From: an uncultured Prevotella sp.
GTDB taxonomy: Bacteria; Bacteroidota; Bacteroidia; Bacteroidales; Bacteroidaceae
DNA: 64,000 bases
Assembly: GCA_944320195.1 (NCBI GenBank)
Contig: CALUGP010000011.1
Coordinates: 19,414-83,413, forward strand
Reading direction: 5' to 3'
Both the position numbers and the translations under genes were made by a program. The notes below the pieces were generated by a model. The model ran no database searches. It was given only the letters and a program-made list of their open reading frames with translations, and had not been told where the DNA came from. Below are positions 46,289-54,233 of this stretch, in pieces (position 1 is the stretch's first letter; every line of letters starts with the position of its first letter).

Positions 46289-47167
46289 TCAGTTTTCCGC
46301 TTTGTCCATGGTCCAGAGATACAGGCAAGGGTCTCTCCTTACCGACTGTTCCAGCATCTCGAAAAAGCGTCTCGTTATCTCATGCCTTGGCATGGACGAC
46401 GGGTTGTCTGTAATCAGGCGGAAGGTGCACACATACCGGCCCCTCCCCGGCCGCTCCATGTCCACGTAAAACACGGCGTTTCCCATCTTTCTGGCAATCC
46501 GTTCCGCCCCGGTCATCACGTTGGCCGTGCGGTTGAGGAACGTCAGCCGCAGCTGCGAGTTGGGGCATTGCGGCCTTTGGTCGGCCATGTAGCCAAATAT
46601 GTTCATCAGGTTTTGGTTGCGGAACGATGTCAGATATCTCAGGATGTCCCTCTTCGGGACGCACACACCGCCCATGCTCTGCCGTATCTTGATAAACAAC
46701 CGGTCAAGAGTCTTGCTCGGCAAGGGCGCGTATATCAGCCCGACGACAGCCTCCTTGTGGCGCGTGAACACCTTGCCTGCCGCCGACAGGAACTCCCAGT
46801 TGCAGTAATGTCCCAGTATCCCGGCGCACGCCTGGCCGCGGTCGAAGCAGTCTTCAACGGCCTCCGTGCCGCGGAACTCCACGTGGCGCATCAGCTCTTC
46901 GCGAGACACACTCATCAGCTTGACCGTCTCCACGAAATAGTCTGACAGCCAGCGGTAAAAGCCCCGTTCTATACGGCGCAGCTCTTCGCGGCTTTTCCCG
47001 GGGAAGGCGGCCGCCATGTTGCGCCTCGCCGTTGACAGGCGATAGCGCGCCACGCGGTAAGTAAAGAAATACAACACGCCCGACAAGGCGTAAAGCGCCC
47101 TGTACGGGAGCAGCGATACAAGATAGAACGCCGCGTAGGCGATGGCTTGCAAGGTATTTCCTATCAT
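46289..47167 (-). CDS. LpxL/HtrB-like lysophospholipid (lipid A) acyltransferase
   Basis: The 292-residue protein has an N-terminal membrane helix and the catalytic HX4E motif in GHYCNWE (about residue 122). Later family segments include KIRQSMGGVCVPKRDILRYL, GYMADQRPQCPN and RTANVMTGAERIARKMGNAVFY. Such enzymes add a secondary acyl chain to lipid A on the inner membrane. The start is only 5 bases from the stop of the MsbA-like gene, so the two are coupled. Confidence 0.88.
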   Translation of the reverse strand: MIGNTLQAIAYAAFYLVSLLPYRALYALSGVLYFFTYRVARYRLSTARRNMAAAFPGKSREELRRIERGFYRWLSDYFVETVKLMSVSREELMRHVEFRGTEAVEDCFDRGQACAGILGHYCNWEFLSAAGKVFTRHKEAVVGLIYAPLPSKTLDRLFIKIRQSMGGVCVPKRDILRYLTSFRNQNLMNIFGYMADQRPQCPNSQLRLTFLNRTANVMTGAERIARKMGNAVFYVDMERPGRGRYVCTFRLITDNPSSMPRHEITRRFFEMLEQSVRRDPCLYLWTMDKAEN

Positions 47168-47172
47168 CGTGC

Positions 47173-49002
47173 TTACAGGCTCTGCATGTCGTTCAGTTTC
47201 TTATAATATCCGTCCATGGCGAGCAGCTGGTCGTGAGTGCCACGCTCGACGATGCGTCCTTCGTGCATGACGCATATCTCGTCGGCGTTCTTTATGGTAG
47301 ACAGACGGTGGGCTATGGCCACGGTGGTGCGTGTCTTCATGAGGTGCTCGAGGGCCTGCTGGACAAGGCGCTCGCTCTCAGTGTCGAGCGCCGAGGTGGC
47401 CTCGTCGAGTATAAGGATGGGCGGATTCTTGAGAATGGCGCGCGCAATGCTGATGCGCTGGCGCTGACCTCCCGACAGGCGGCTGCCCCGGTCGCCGATG
47501 TTTGTGTCGTATCCGTGCTCGGTCTCCATGATGAAGTCGTGCGCGTTGGCTATGCGCGCGGCCGCCTCAATCTGCTCCTGGGTGGCGTCGCTCACGCCGA
47601 ACGATATGTTGTTACGGAACGAGTCGTTGAAGAGTATGGCCTCCTGGTTGACGTTTCCTATAAGCTGGCGCAGGTCGTGTATGGCCATGTCCTTCACGTT
47701 GACGCCGTCGATGAGCACTTTTCCCTCCTGCACGTCGTAGTAGCGGGGTATCAGGTCGACAAGGGTTGACTTGCCTCCGCCGCTCTGCCCCACTATGGCT
47801 ATGGTCTTGCCTTTCTCCACGGTGAGGTTTATGTTCCGCAGAACCCACTTCTCGCCGTAGCGGAACGACACGTCGCGGAACTCTATCTTGCTCTTGAACT
47901 CGCTTATGTGTACCGGCTCGGGGCGCTCCTTTATGTTGTTCTCGGCCTTCAGTATCTTGTCCACGCGCTCCATTGAGGCGAGGCCCTTGGGTATGTTGTA
48001 GCCGGCCTTGGAGAACTCCTTGAGAGGGTTGATGATGCTGTAGAGGATTACCATGTAGTAGATGAACGTGGGGCCGCTCAGCCCGTTGCCGCCAAGCACG
48101 AGCATTCCGCCGAACCACATGACGATGACAATCATCAGCGTGCCGAGGAACTCGCTCATGGGATGGGCCATCTGCTGGCGCGTGTTGACGCGGCGGATGT
48201 TCTCGCGGTACTCAGAGTTGATGCGGTCGAAGCGGCGGTTCATCTTCTCCTCGGCGCAGAACGCCTTGATTATGCGCAGGCCTCCCAGCGTTTCCTCCAC
48301 CTGGCTCATGGTGTCGCTCCACAGGCTCTGCGCCTTTATCGACTTCTGCTTGAGCTTGCGGCCCACCATGCCCATCACCCAGCCCATCAGCGGCACGAAG
48401 ATGAGGGTGAACAGGGTGAGCTGCCAGCTGATGAGCACCAGCGTGGTGAAGTAGAACAGTATGAGTATGGGGTTCTTGAAGAGCATGTCGAGGCTCGACA
48501 TTATCGAGCTTTCAATCTCCTGCACGTCGCCGCTCATGCGCGCTATGATGTCGCCCTTGCGCTCCTCCGAGAAGAAGCCGAGCGGCAGCGACGTTATCTT
48601 GCGGTAGAGCTGGTTGCGTATGTCGCGCACCACTCCCGTGCGTATGGGTATGATGGTGGCCGAGGAGAGGAAGTAGGCGCCCGTCTTAAGGAACGTGGCG
48701 AAGGCCAGGAAGAGGCCTATTATGAGCAAGGTGGTGCTCGCGCCGAAGTCGGCAATCAGCCGGCCAACGTAGTACTCGCCCACGTTGGTCAGCGAACCCT
48801 TCAGGTCGCCCCAGTCCCAGGGGGCGAGCGTGGCGGCCGCCGTGGCGTCGCCCGTCTTGAAGATGATTTGCAGGATGGGCATTATGGCCATGAACGAGAA
48901 TATGTTTAGCACGGCCGAGAGTATGTTGAAGATAACCGACAGCACAAGATACTTCTTGTAAGGCGGCACGAAACGGCGCAATACTTGCAGAAATTCTTTC
49001 AT
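47173..49002 (-). CDS. MsbA-like ABC exporter (fused membrane and ATPase domains)
   Basis: The 609-residue half-transporter has six membrane helices (about 15-340). The ATPase domain has Walker A GQSGGGKSTLVDL (about 405), signature LSGGQRQRISIARAIL, Walker B ILILDEATSALD and H-loop IAHRLSTI. Followed by a lipid A acyltransferase and a glycosyltransferase, it most likely flips lipid A or a related lipid across the inner membrane. A drug-export role cannot be excluded by sequence. Confidence 0.9.
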   Translation of the reverse strand: MKEFLQVLRRFVPPYKKYLVLSVIFNILSAVLNIFSFMAIMPILQIIFKTGDATAAATLAPWDWGDLKGSLTNVGEYYVGRLIADFGASTTLLIIGLFLAFATFLKTGAYFLSSATIIPIRTGVVRDIRNQLYRKITSLPLGFFSEERKGDIIARMSGDVQEIESSIMSSLDMLFKNPILILFYFTTLVLISWQLTLFTLIFVPLMGWVMGMVGRKLKQKSIKAQSLWSDTMSQVEETLGGLRIIKAFCAEEKMNRRFDRINSEYRENIRRVNTRQQMAHPMSEFLGTLMIVIVMWFGGMLVLGGNGLSGPTFIYYMVILYSIINPLKEFSKAGYNIPKGLASMERVDKILKAENNIKERPEPVHISEFKSKIEFRDVSFRYGEKWVLRNINLTVEKGKTIAIVGQSGGGKSTLVDLIPRYYDVQEGKVLIDGVNVKDMAIHDLRQLIGNVNQEAILFNDSFRNNISFGVSDATQEQIEAAARIANAHDFIMETEHGYDTNIGDRGSRLSGGQRQRISIARAILKNPPILILDEATSALDTESERLVQQALEHLMKTRTTVAIAHRLSTIKNADEICVMHEGRIVERGTHDQLLAMDGYYKKLNDMQSL

Positions 49003-49044
49003 CAGTCAGGAAGTCTCTTTACATTAAGGGGCTTAAGTTTTTTG

Positions 49045-49075
49045 CAAAGGTAACATTTTTATACATAAGAACAAA
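49045..49075 (-). promoter_or_regulatory. Promoter of the msbA-like operon
   Basis: Minus-strand TTTG (49072-49075), 19 bases, then TACCTTTG (49045-49052), 43 bases upstream of the start. Confidence 0.8.
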
Positions 49076-49157
49076 ATTTTACATGAAAAGTGAGCGATTG
49101 CCGCCCAAAAAGCCTCCTACGGCCACGCCCTCGACGCCCGTCAGCCGCCTGTTTTGC

Positions 49158-49238
49158 GAAAGACGGCAAACCGCCTTGCGAAAGGCCGTATTTTACAACG
49201 CGAAAGGCCGTATTTTACACAATGAAAGGCCGTATTTC
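49158..49238. repeat. GACGGCC palindromic array R8 (diverged)
   Basis: Four blocks: GAAAGACGGCAAAC, then GAAAGGCCGTATTTT twice and GAAAGGCCGTATTTC, all three in the same direction. Pairing is poorer than in the other arrays and no clear end box is present. It lies between divergent promoters. A plus-strand TATTTTTG at 49292-49299 may be the -7 box of the following gene. Confidence 0.65.
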
Positions 49239-49333
49239 GCAACGCAGCAGATTTTTAACGGGAAAAAGCCGCGCCACAAGCGACTTTTCATTATTTTTGC
49301 GCACTCAAGCATAATCATAAAAACTTTACGCTC

Positions 49334-50497
49334 ATGAACAAGAAAATCACATTACTGGCCGCAATCACCATGGCCGGCACGTTGCAGCTCATGGCGGGCA
49401 TAAAGATACAACACGGCCCGTACCTGCAGAATCTTGACGAACACGAGGCGACCATCGTGTGGGTGACCGACAAGCCTTCCACCGGCTGGGTGGAGACCGC
49501 GCCTGACGACGGAACTCACTTTTACGCCGAGGAACGCCCCAAGACTTTCGACACGAAGATAGGGATAAAGAACACGTCGCGCGTGCATGCCGTGAAGCTT
49601 ACCGGCCTGCAGCCCGGCACGCGCTACCGTTACCGCGTGTGCTCACAGGAGGTAACGGCGCACGAGGGTGCCAAAGTGACCTACGGCGACATCACGTCGA
49701 GCGATGTGTTCTACAAAGCTCCGCCCACATTCACCACAAACGACCATGGCAAACCCGACGTGAAATTCGCCATGGTGAATGACATCCACGGACGCAACGA
49801 TGTGCTTGAGGACCTCATAAGCCAATGCGATTTCGACAAGACCGACCTGATACTCTTCAACGGGGACATGGCCTCAGTATTGGACAACGAAGAACACATG
49901 TTCGGCGGCTTCATGGACAAGGCTGTGGACATGTTCGCCAAGGAAGTGCCCGTGTACTATTGCAGGGGCAACCACGAGACCCGCGGAGCCATGGCTCCTT
50001 ACATGAAAGACTACTTCAACCCTCTGATTGACGAGATGTACTTCATGTTCCGCCAAGGCCCCGTCTGCTTCGTTGTGCTCGACTGCGGCGAAGACAAGCC
50101 CGACTCCGACGTGGAGTATTACGGCATCACTGACTACGACGGATACCGCACCAGGCAGGCCGCCTGGCTCAAAGCCGCCTTGCAGAGCAAGATGTACACG
50201 GAAGCGCCATTCAAGGTGGTGGTATGCCACATGCCGCCATTCGGAGGATGGCACGGAGAACGCGAAATAGCAGCCAAGTTCATGCCGCTGCTGAACGAGG
50301 CCAAGCCCGACGTTTACCTTTCAGCCCACCTTCACAAAAACATACGCCATGACGCCGGGGAAGATGGAGCAAGTTTTCCACTGATAGTAAACTCAGACAA
50401 GACGCTGCTCAAAGCCGAGGCCGACGCACACAAAATGACAATCACCATACATGACACTTCAGGCAAGGAGATTGACCGCCTGGCCATCGAGAAATAA
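49334..50497 (+). CDS. Secreted metallophosphoesterase with N-terminal Fn3-like domain
   Basis: The 387-residue protein has a signal peptide (ending LQLMAG), a fibronectin-III-like domain of the purple acid phosphatase type (about 25-120: GPYLQNLDEHEATIVWVTD) and a calcineurin-like catalytic domain. The metal motifs are visible: NDIHGRND (DxH), LFNGDMAS (GD), RGNHETRG (GNHE), VVCHMPPF and LSAHLHKN (GHxH-like, with Ala in place of Gly). It likely removes phosphate from substrates in the periplasm or at the cell surface. It is monocistronic. Several such paralogues are usual in Bacteroidales. Confidence 0.87.
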   Translation: MNKKITLLAAITMAGTLQLMAGIKIQHGPYLQNLDEHEATIVWVTDKPSTGWVETAPDDGTHFYAEERPKTFDTKIGIKNTSRVHAVKLTGLQPGTRYRYRVCSQEVTAHEGAKVTYGDITSSDVFYKAPPTFTTNDHGKPDVKFAMVNDIHGRNDVLEDLISQCDFDKTDLILFNGDMASVLDNEEHMFGGFMDKAVDMFAKEVPVYYCRGNHETRGAMAPYMKDYFNPLIDEMYFMFRQGPVCFVVLDCGEDKPDSDVEYYGITDYDGYRTRQAAWLKAALQSKMYTEAPFKVVVCHMPPFGGWHGEREIAAKFMPLLNEAKPDVYLSAHLHKNIRHDAGEDGASFPLIVNSDKTLLKAEADAHKMTITIHDTSGKEIDRLAIEK

Positions 50498-50549
50498 ACA
50501 GCCGGACACTACCATGCCAACCGCACAGCTGCCGAGAAGCCGCGAAAGG

Positions 50550-50781
50550 GGTTCATCCGCAAACCTTTTGGATGGACATATGGCTCTATTAAATGTGGCA
50601 CATTATTTCATTTGCAAATACATCCTGCCATAATCCAGGCAGTCGGTAACCGTCATGCCGCATCGGAGTGCGGCATGACGGTTACCGACTGCCTGGATTA
50701 AAGTAGGAGGCGTACATAAAATGCTATCACAAAGACAAAAGAAGGTACAGTAATACTATACACCTAAACTGCGGATGAACC
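50550..50781. mobile_element. Chimeric MITE-like element with 32-base perfect palindrome
   Basis: The left end is the family B type (GGTTCATCCGCAAACC) and the right end is the family A type (CTAAACTGCGGATGAACC). The left half matches the inverted right half of the family B copy at 9783-10060. In the middle 50631-50662 pairs perfectly with 50669-50700 around a 6-base loop. The flanks GCGAAAGG (50542-50549) and GCAAAAGA (50782-50789) agree at 6 of 8 bases, a doubtful target duplication. It is non-coding. Confidence 0.8.
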
Positions 50782-50783
50782 GC

Positions 50784-50884
50784 AAAAGACCGTCTTTTGC
50801 CGTCCAAAAGGCCGCAAACGGCTACGCGAAAGGCCGTCTTTCAGCGTGCGAAAGACGGCCTTTCGCAACATGCCTGACTGTCAG
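50784..50884. repeat. GACGGCC palindromic array R9
   Basis: The blocks AAAAGACCGTCTTTT, AAAAGGCCGCAAAC, GAAAGGCCGTCTTTC and GAAAGACGGCCTTTC are followed after exactly 9 bases by the box CTGACTGTCAG (50874-50884). It lies between convergent genes, directly next to the chimeric mobile element. Confidence 0.8.
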
Positions 50885-50916
50885 GCAGTTATGAGAGGAT
50901 CATGATTTGCATTTAA

Positions 50917-52338
50917 TTATCTCACTTCCTCGCCCTTGAGGGTCGCGCTGGAGCTTGACGTTATCCTGACGCGCACGGTGTCGCCGATGCGGTGCGTGCC
51001 TTTGTCGAACACCACGACCTTGTTCTGCGAGGTGCGGCCGAAGAGCTGCTCGCGGCTGCGCTTGCTGAAGCCTTCCACCAGCACGTCGAACTCCTTGCCC
51101 ACGTCCATGGCGTTTCTTTCAGCGGATATGGCGGTCTGCAGCTGTATCATTTCGTTGAGGCGGCGCAGCTTCACTTCCTCGGGCACGTCGTCGGGCAGGT
51201 GCTTCGAAGCGTAGGTGCCTGGGCGTTCGCTGTACTTGAACATGAAAGCGGAGTCGTAGCCCACTTCTTTCATCAGCGAGAGCGACATCCGGTGGTCTTC
51301 CTCCGTCTCGGAGTGGTAGCCAACGAATATGTCGGTGGTGATGGAGCAGCCGGGTATCAGGCGGCGTATGGCCTCGACGCGGCCCATGTACCACTCGCGC
51401 GTGTACTTGCGGTTCATCAGCTTCAGGATGCGGTCGGATCCGCTCTGCACGGGCAGGTGTATGTGCTTGCACACGTTGTCGTGCGACGCTATGACGCTCA
51501 GCGTCTCGTCGCTCATGTCCTTTGGGTGGCTCGTGGTGAAGCGCACGCGCATGTCGGGGAACGTCTCGGCCACGAGGGCGAGGAGCCGGGGAAAGCCAAA
51601 CCCACCCCCACCCTCCCCAAGGGAGGGGGTATGGTTACCTTTGACGTTGACGCTCATGTTTGCGGAAGCATCCAAGCTCCCTCCCTTGGGGAGGGTTGGG
51701 GTGGGTGTTGGATTAGGAGTGGTTTTGTACGAGTTCACGTTCTGCCCGAGCAGAGTCACCTCCTTGTAGCCTCGCGAGTGCAGGTCTGCCACCTCGCGGA
51801 GTATGCTCTCGGGGTCGCGGCTGCGTTCGCGGCCGCGCGTATAGGGCACAATGCAGTAGTGGCAGAAGTTGTTGCAGCCGCGCATTATGCTGACGAAGCC
51901 GCCCACATGAGGGCCGCAGATGCGCTGGGGCACTATGTCGCGGTAAGTCTCGGTGGTTGAAAGCTCTATGTTGATGGCCTTGTGGCCGGTCTCGGCCTGC
52001 GCTATGAGGTCGGGCAGCGACAGATAAGCGTCTGGCCCGGCCACGAGGTCGGCATGGTGGTTGGCTATCAGGTCGTCCTTCACGCGCTCGGCCATGCAGC
52101 CCAGCACGCCTATGATGAGCCTGCGCCCACCGCCGCGCATGGCGTTGAGAGCCTCGAGGCGGTTCAGGATTTTCTGCTCGGCGTTGTCGCGCACGCTGCA
52201 TGTGTTGAGGAAAACGGCGTCGGCCTCGTCTATGTTCTGGCACACTTCGTAGTCCGCCATCTTCATTACCGAGGCCACAACCTCGCTGTCGGCCACGTTC
52301 ATCTGGCAGCCGTAGGTTTCTATGTATAGCTTTTTCAT
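50917..52338 (-). CDS. miaB: tRNA-2-methylthio-N6-dimethylallyladenosine synthase with repeat-derived insertion
   Basis: The 473-residue radical-SAM methylthiotransferase modifies A37 of tRNA. The N-terminal domain has three cluster Cys (YGCQMN, NTCSVRDNA, GCMAERV), the radical-SAM motif CNNFCHYC is near residue 160, and a C-terminal TRAM domain ends the protein. About residues 209-252 are an insertion, Pro/Gly-rich (TPNPTPTPTLPKGG, then TPSLGEGGGG), placed right after the conserved VTLLGQNVNSY. It is encoded by an inverted-repeat element lying in frame. The flanking sequence FPRLLALVAETFPDMRVRFTTSHP continues normally. The start at 52338 is chosen over an in-frame Met 15 bases earlier. Confidence 0.94.
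   Translation of the reverse strand: MKKLYIETYGCQMNVADSEVVASVMKMADYEVCQNIDEADAVFLNTCSVRDNAEQKILNRLEALNAMRGGGRRLIIGVLGCMAERVKDDLIANHHADLVAGPDAYLSLPDLIAQAETGHKAINIELSTTETYRDIVPQRICGPHVGGFVSIMRGCNNFCHYCIVPYTRGRERSRDPESILREVADLHSRGYKEVTLLGQNVNSYKTTPNPTPTPTLPKGGSLDASANMSVNVKGNHTPSLGEGGGGFGFPRLLALVAETFPDMRVRFTTSHPKDMSDETLSVIASHDNVCKHIHLPVQSGSDRILKLMNRKYTREWYMGRVEAIRRLIPGCSITTDIFVGYHSETEEDHRMSLSLMKEVGYDSAFMFKYSERPGTYASKHLPDDVPEEVKLRRLNEMIQLQTAISAERNAMDVGKEFDVLVEGFSKRSREQLFGRTSQNKVVVFDKGTHRIGDTVRVRITSSSSATLKGEEVR
51600..51706. repeat. GC-rich palindromic element inserted in frame in miaB
   Basis: 51600-51627 (ACCCACCCCCACCCTCCCCA...) pairs with 51679-51706 with one mismatch, around a 51-base loop. 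Each arm also contains a self-complementary core CCCTCCCCAAGGGAGGG. The whole inserted segment is a multiple of three and free of stops in the miaB frame. Confidence 0.85.
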
Positions 52339-52345
52339 ATTGAGA

Positions 52346-52493
52346 ACCCACACTTACCCTCCCCGAGGGAGAGCGTTTGGAATGTCTTTAGGATGTTGTT
52401 GTTATATTGTAAAAATACTTGTTTATGATGAGCTTGCCTCGTTTGCAAGGCATTTCAGGCTCCCTTCCCTTCGGGAGGGGTCTGGGGTAGGTT
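52346..52493. repeat. Second GC-rich palindromic element at the bla 3' end
   Basis: The left arm 52346-52373 (ACCCTCCCCGAGGGAGAG) and right arm 52458-52493 (CTCCCTTCCCTTCGGGAGGGG) are imperfect inverted copies of the miaB element arms. The right arm covers the last 13 or so codons of the beta-lactamase gene. The left arm ends 8 bases before miaB. Confidence 0.7.
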
Positions 52494-53351
52494 TCCAATC
52501 ACCGCCTCCGCAATCTCCCTTATGAGCCTTGCGTTGCCGTCCGAGCCCAGCTTGGAGTCTTTTACCAGCACGGCTATGTATATCCGCCGGCCGTCGGGCA
52601 GGGTTATCACGCCTGCGTCGTTGTCGGCCGTCAGCGTGCCGTCGGGCAGAGCGAAGCCGGTGCCAGTCTTGTGTGCGAGCGTCATGCCGGACTTAAGGGC
52701 GGCCTTTATCTTGTTCGGGCCGGTGGAAGTGGAGAGCAGGATATTCTTTAACAATGCTGCGTAAGATTCGCCGATGATGTTCTCTTCATACAGTTTTTTG
52801 AAGAGAACGGCCACTGAGAGCGGCGTGCTCCGGTTGTTGTAAGAGCGCATAGGGTCGGCATGCATCGAGGCTTCGGTCTCGGTCAAATTGAAACCCGTCA
52901 GCCCGATGGCGCGCATCTCGGCGTTTACCCCCTCGATGCCGCCTGCAAGGCGCATAATGATGTCGCACGCGTTGTTGTCGCTTTCGGCCACGCTGTAGCG
53001 CAAGAGGCTGTCCAGGCGGATGGTAAAGTCACGCTTTCCATAAAGCCTAAGCATCGGGCTGTACGTGTTTTCAAGCATCTCCGAAGCCTTGACTGTTATC
53101 AAAGTGTCGGTCGGCGTGCCCCTACGTTCCATCTGCCTCAGCGCCGCTATGGCACCGTGCAGCTTGAACACGCTCATCAACGGGTAGCCGTCGTGTCCGT
53201 TGACAACGTGCTCACGGCCGTCGGCTATCCACGCCACGCCCACCTCGGCGTGCCTGCCGCGCAGCATTTCGCTTATTTTCCTTACGGCCGTTTGCGCGCA
53301 GGCTGAAGCGAAAAGCAGCATGGCCGCAATAAAAGTCATTGCCAGACGCAT
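52455..53351 (-). CDS. Class A beta-lactamase, subclass A2 (CfxA/CblA-like)
   Basis: The 298-residue protein has a signal peptide (ending SACAQ) and the catalytic elements of class A enzymes: SVFK (Ser60, Lys63), SDN (124-126) and KTG (228-230), with TETEASMHAD where the general-base Glu region lies. LRYSVAESDNNACD and MSVFKLHGAIAAL are close in style to Bacteroides/Prevotella CfxA and CblA. It should hydrolyse penicillins or cephalosporins in the periplasm; the spectrum is unknown. The C-terminal NLPQTPPEGKGA is encoded by a palindromic repeat, so the original end was probably lost. The start lies 2 bases from the DUF3108 stop. Confidence 0.9.
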   Translation of the reverse strand: MRLAMTFIAAMLLFASACAQTAVRKISEMLRGRHAEVGVAWIADGREHVVNGHDGYPLMSVFKLHGAIAALRQMERRGTPTDTLITVKASEMLENTYSPMLRLYGKRDFTIRLDSLLRYSVAESDNNACDIIMRLAGGIEGVNAEMRAIGLTGFNLTETEASMHADPMRSYNNRSTPLSVAVLFKKLYEENIIGESYAALLKNILLSTSTGPNKIKAALKSGMTLAHKTGTGFALPDGTLTADNDAGVITLPDGRRIYIAVLVKDSKLGSDGNARLIREIAEAVIGNLPQTPPEGKGA

Positions 53352-53352
53352 G

Positions 53353-54165
53353 TCACTTGACTTGCGATGAGATCTTGTTCCTTATGCCCTTCATGCTTGT
53401 GAGAAACGCCTTTGCCGACCCAAACTTCAGGAACATGTCCAGCCGCACGGGTATGTGGTTGGCGTCGTCGGTTACATAGAAGTGGGCTATCTCCCTCCAT
53501 TCGCCTTTGTCAAACTCCGTATAAGATAGTTCCAGGCAACGATACTTCACGCCATTGTCGGCCTTCACTGTCTTGCGTCCAAGGAACTCAAGCTTCGCGG
53601 GGTTAAGGCTGTTGCCGTCGGCGATGCGGAAGTTCACTACATATCCCTTCTTCCAGTTGGCAGGGTCGAAGCTTCTTGCACGCAGAAAGATGTTCATCAT
53701 GTCGTAGACACACTCTCCGGGATTCACCGTGCGCCTGTCCCTGTGCCCGTCCTTGTGCAGGCGGCTTTGGGTCACCTGGCAGTCGCCTCCCGGATATTTG
53801 TACCACACTTCGTCAACGGTGTACCGCTTGCCTTCGAGCGCTCCCTTGCGGTAATACAGTGGAGCGAGGTCGAGCGTGGAGTAGCACAGCAGCGTGTCGC
53901 GCATCACGAAGATCTTGTCCATCTTGCTGTTGCCCTTCGTCGTAAGGCTGGCCCGGTAGGCGTTCTGTCCGTTGTATTTGCTCTGCACCACGTACATCGA
54001 CGCCGTGCCCACCTTCACCCATACGAACTTCCAATTGAAATAGAGGTTATACGACAGGAATTCTCCGGGTTTGAACGCAGTGTTCCTGAAGTTGCACTGG
54101 GCTGCGGCCACGCCTGCCATGCCAAGCATGACGGCCGTAAGCAATAAAAATCTCAGACGTTTCAT
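53353..54165 (-). CDS. DUF3108 domain protein (periplasmic)
   Basis: The 270-residue protein has a signal peptide ending AAAQ and a DUF3108 beta-rich body (FKPGEFLSYNLYFNWKFVWVKVGTASMYV, YDMMNIFLRARSFD, PVRLDMFLKFGSAKAFL). The family is widespread in Bacteroidetes and Proteobacteria and probably binds a lipid or peptide in the periplasm, but no role is proven. It comes before the beta-lactamase gene without a gap and follows the Ig-like lipoprotein gene by 68 bases. Confidence 0.85.
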   Translation of the reverse strand: MKRLRFLLLTAVMLGMAGVAAAQCNFRNTAFKPGEFLSYNLYFNWKFVWVKVGTASMYVVQSKYNGQNAYRASLTTKGNSKMDKIFVMRDTLLCYSTLDLAPLYYRKGALEGKRYTVDEVWYKYPGGDCQVTQSRLHKDGHRDRRTVNPGECVYDMMNIFLRARSFDPANWKKGYVVNFRIADGNSLNPAKLEFLGRKTVKADNGVKYRCLELSYTEFDKGEWREIAHFYVTDDANHIPVRLDMFLKFGSAKAFLTSMKGIRNKISSQVK

Positions 54166-54233
54166 AAGCGTATCGTTTTAAGTCCGCCCTTCTCAGTCCA
54201 TTCCCAAGCGAAAGTCCGGGCGGAAGTTGTTTG

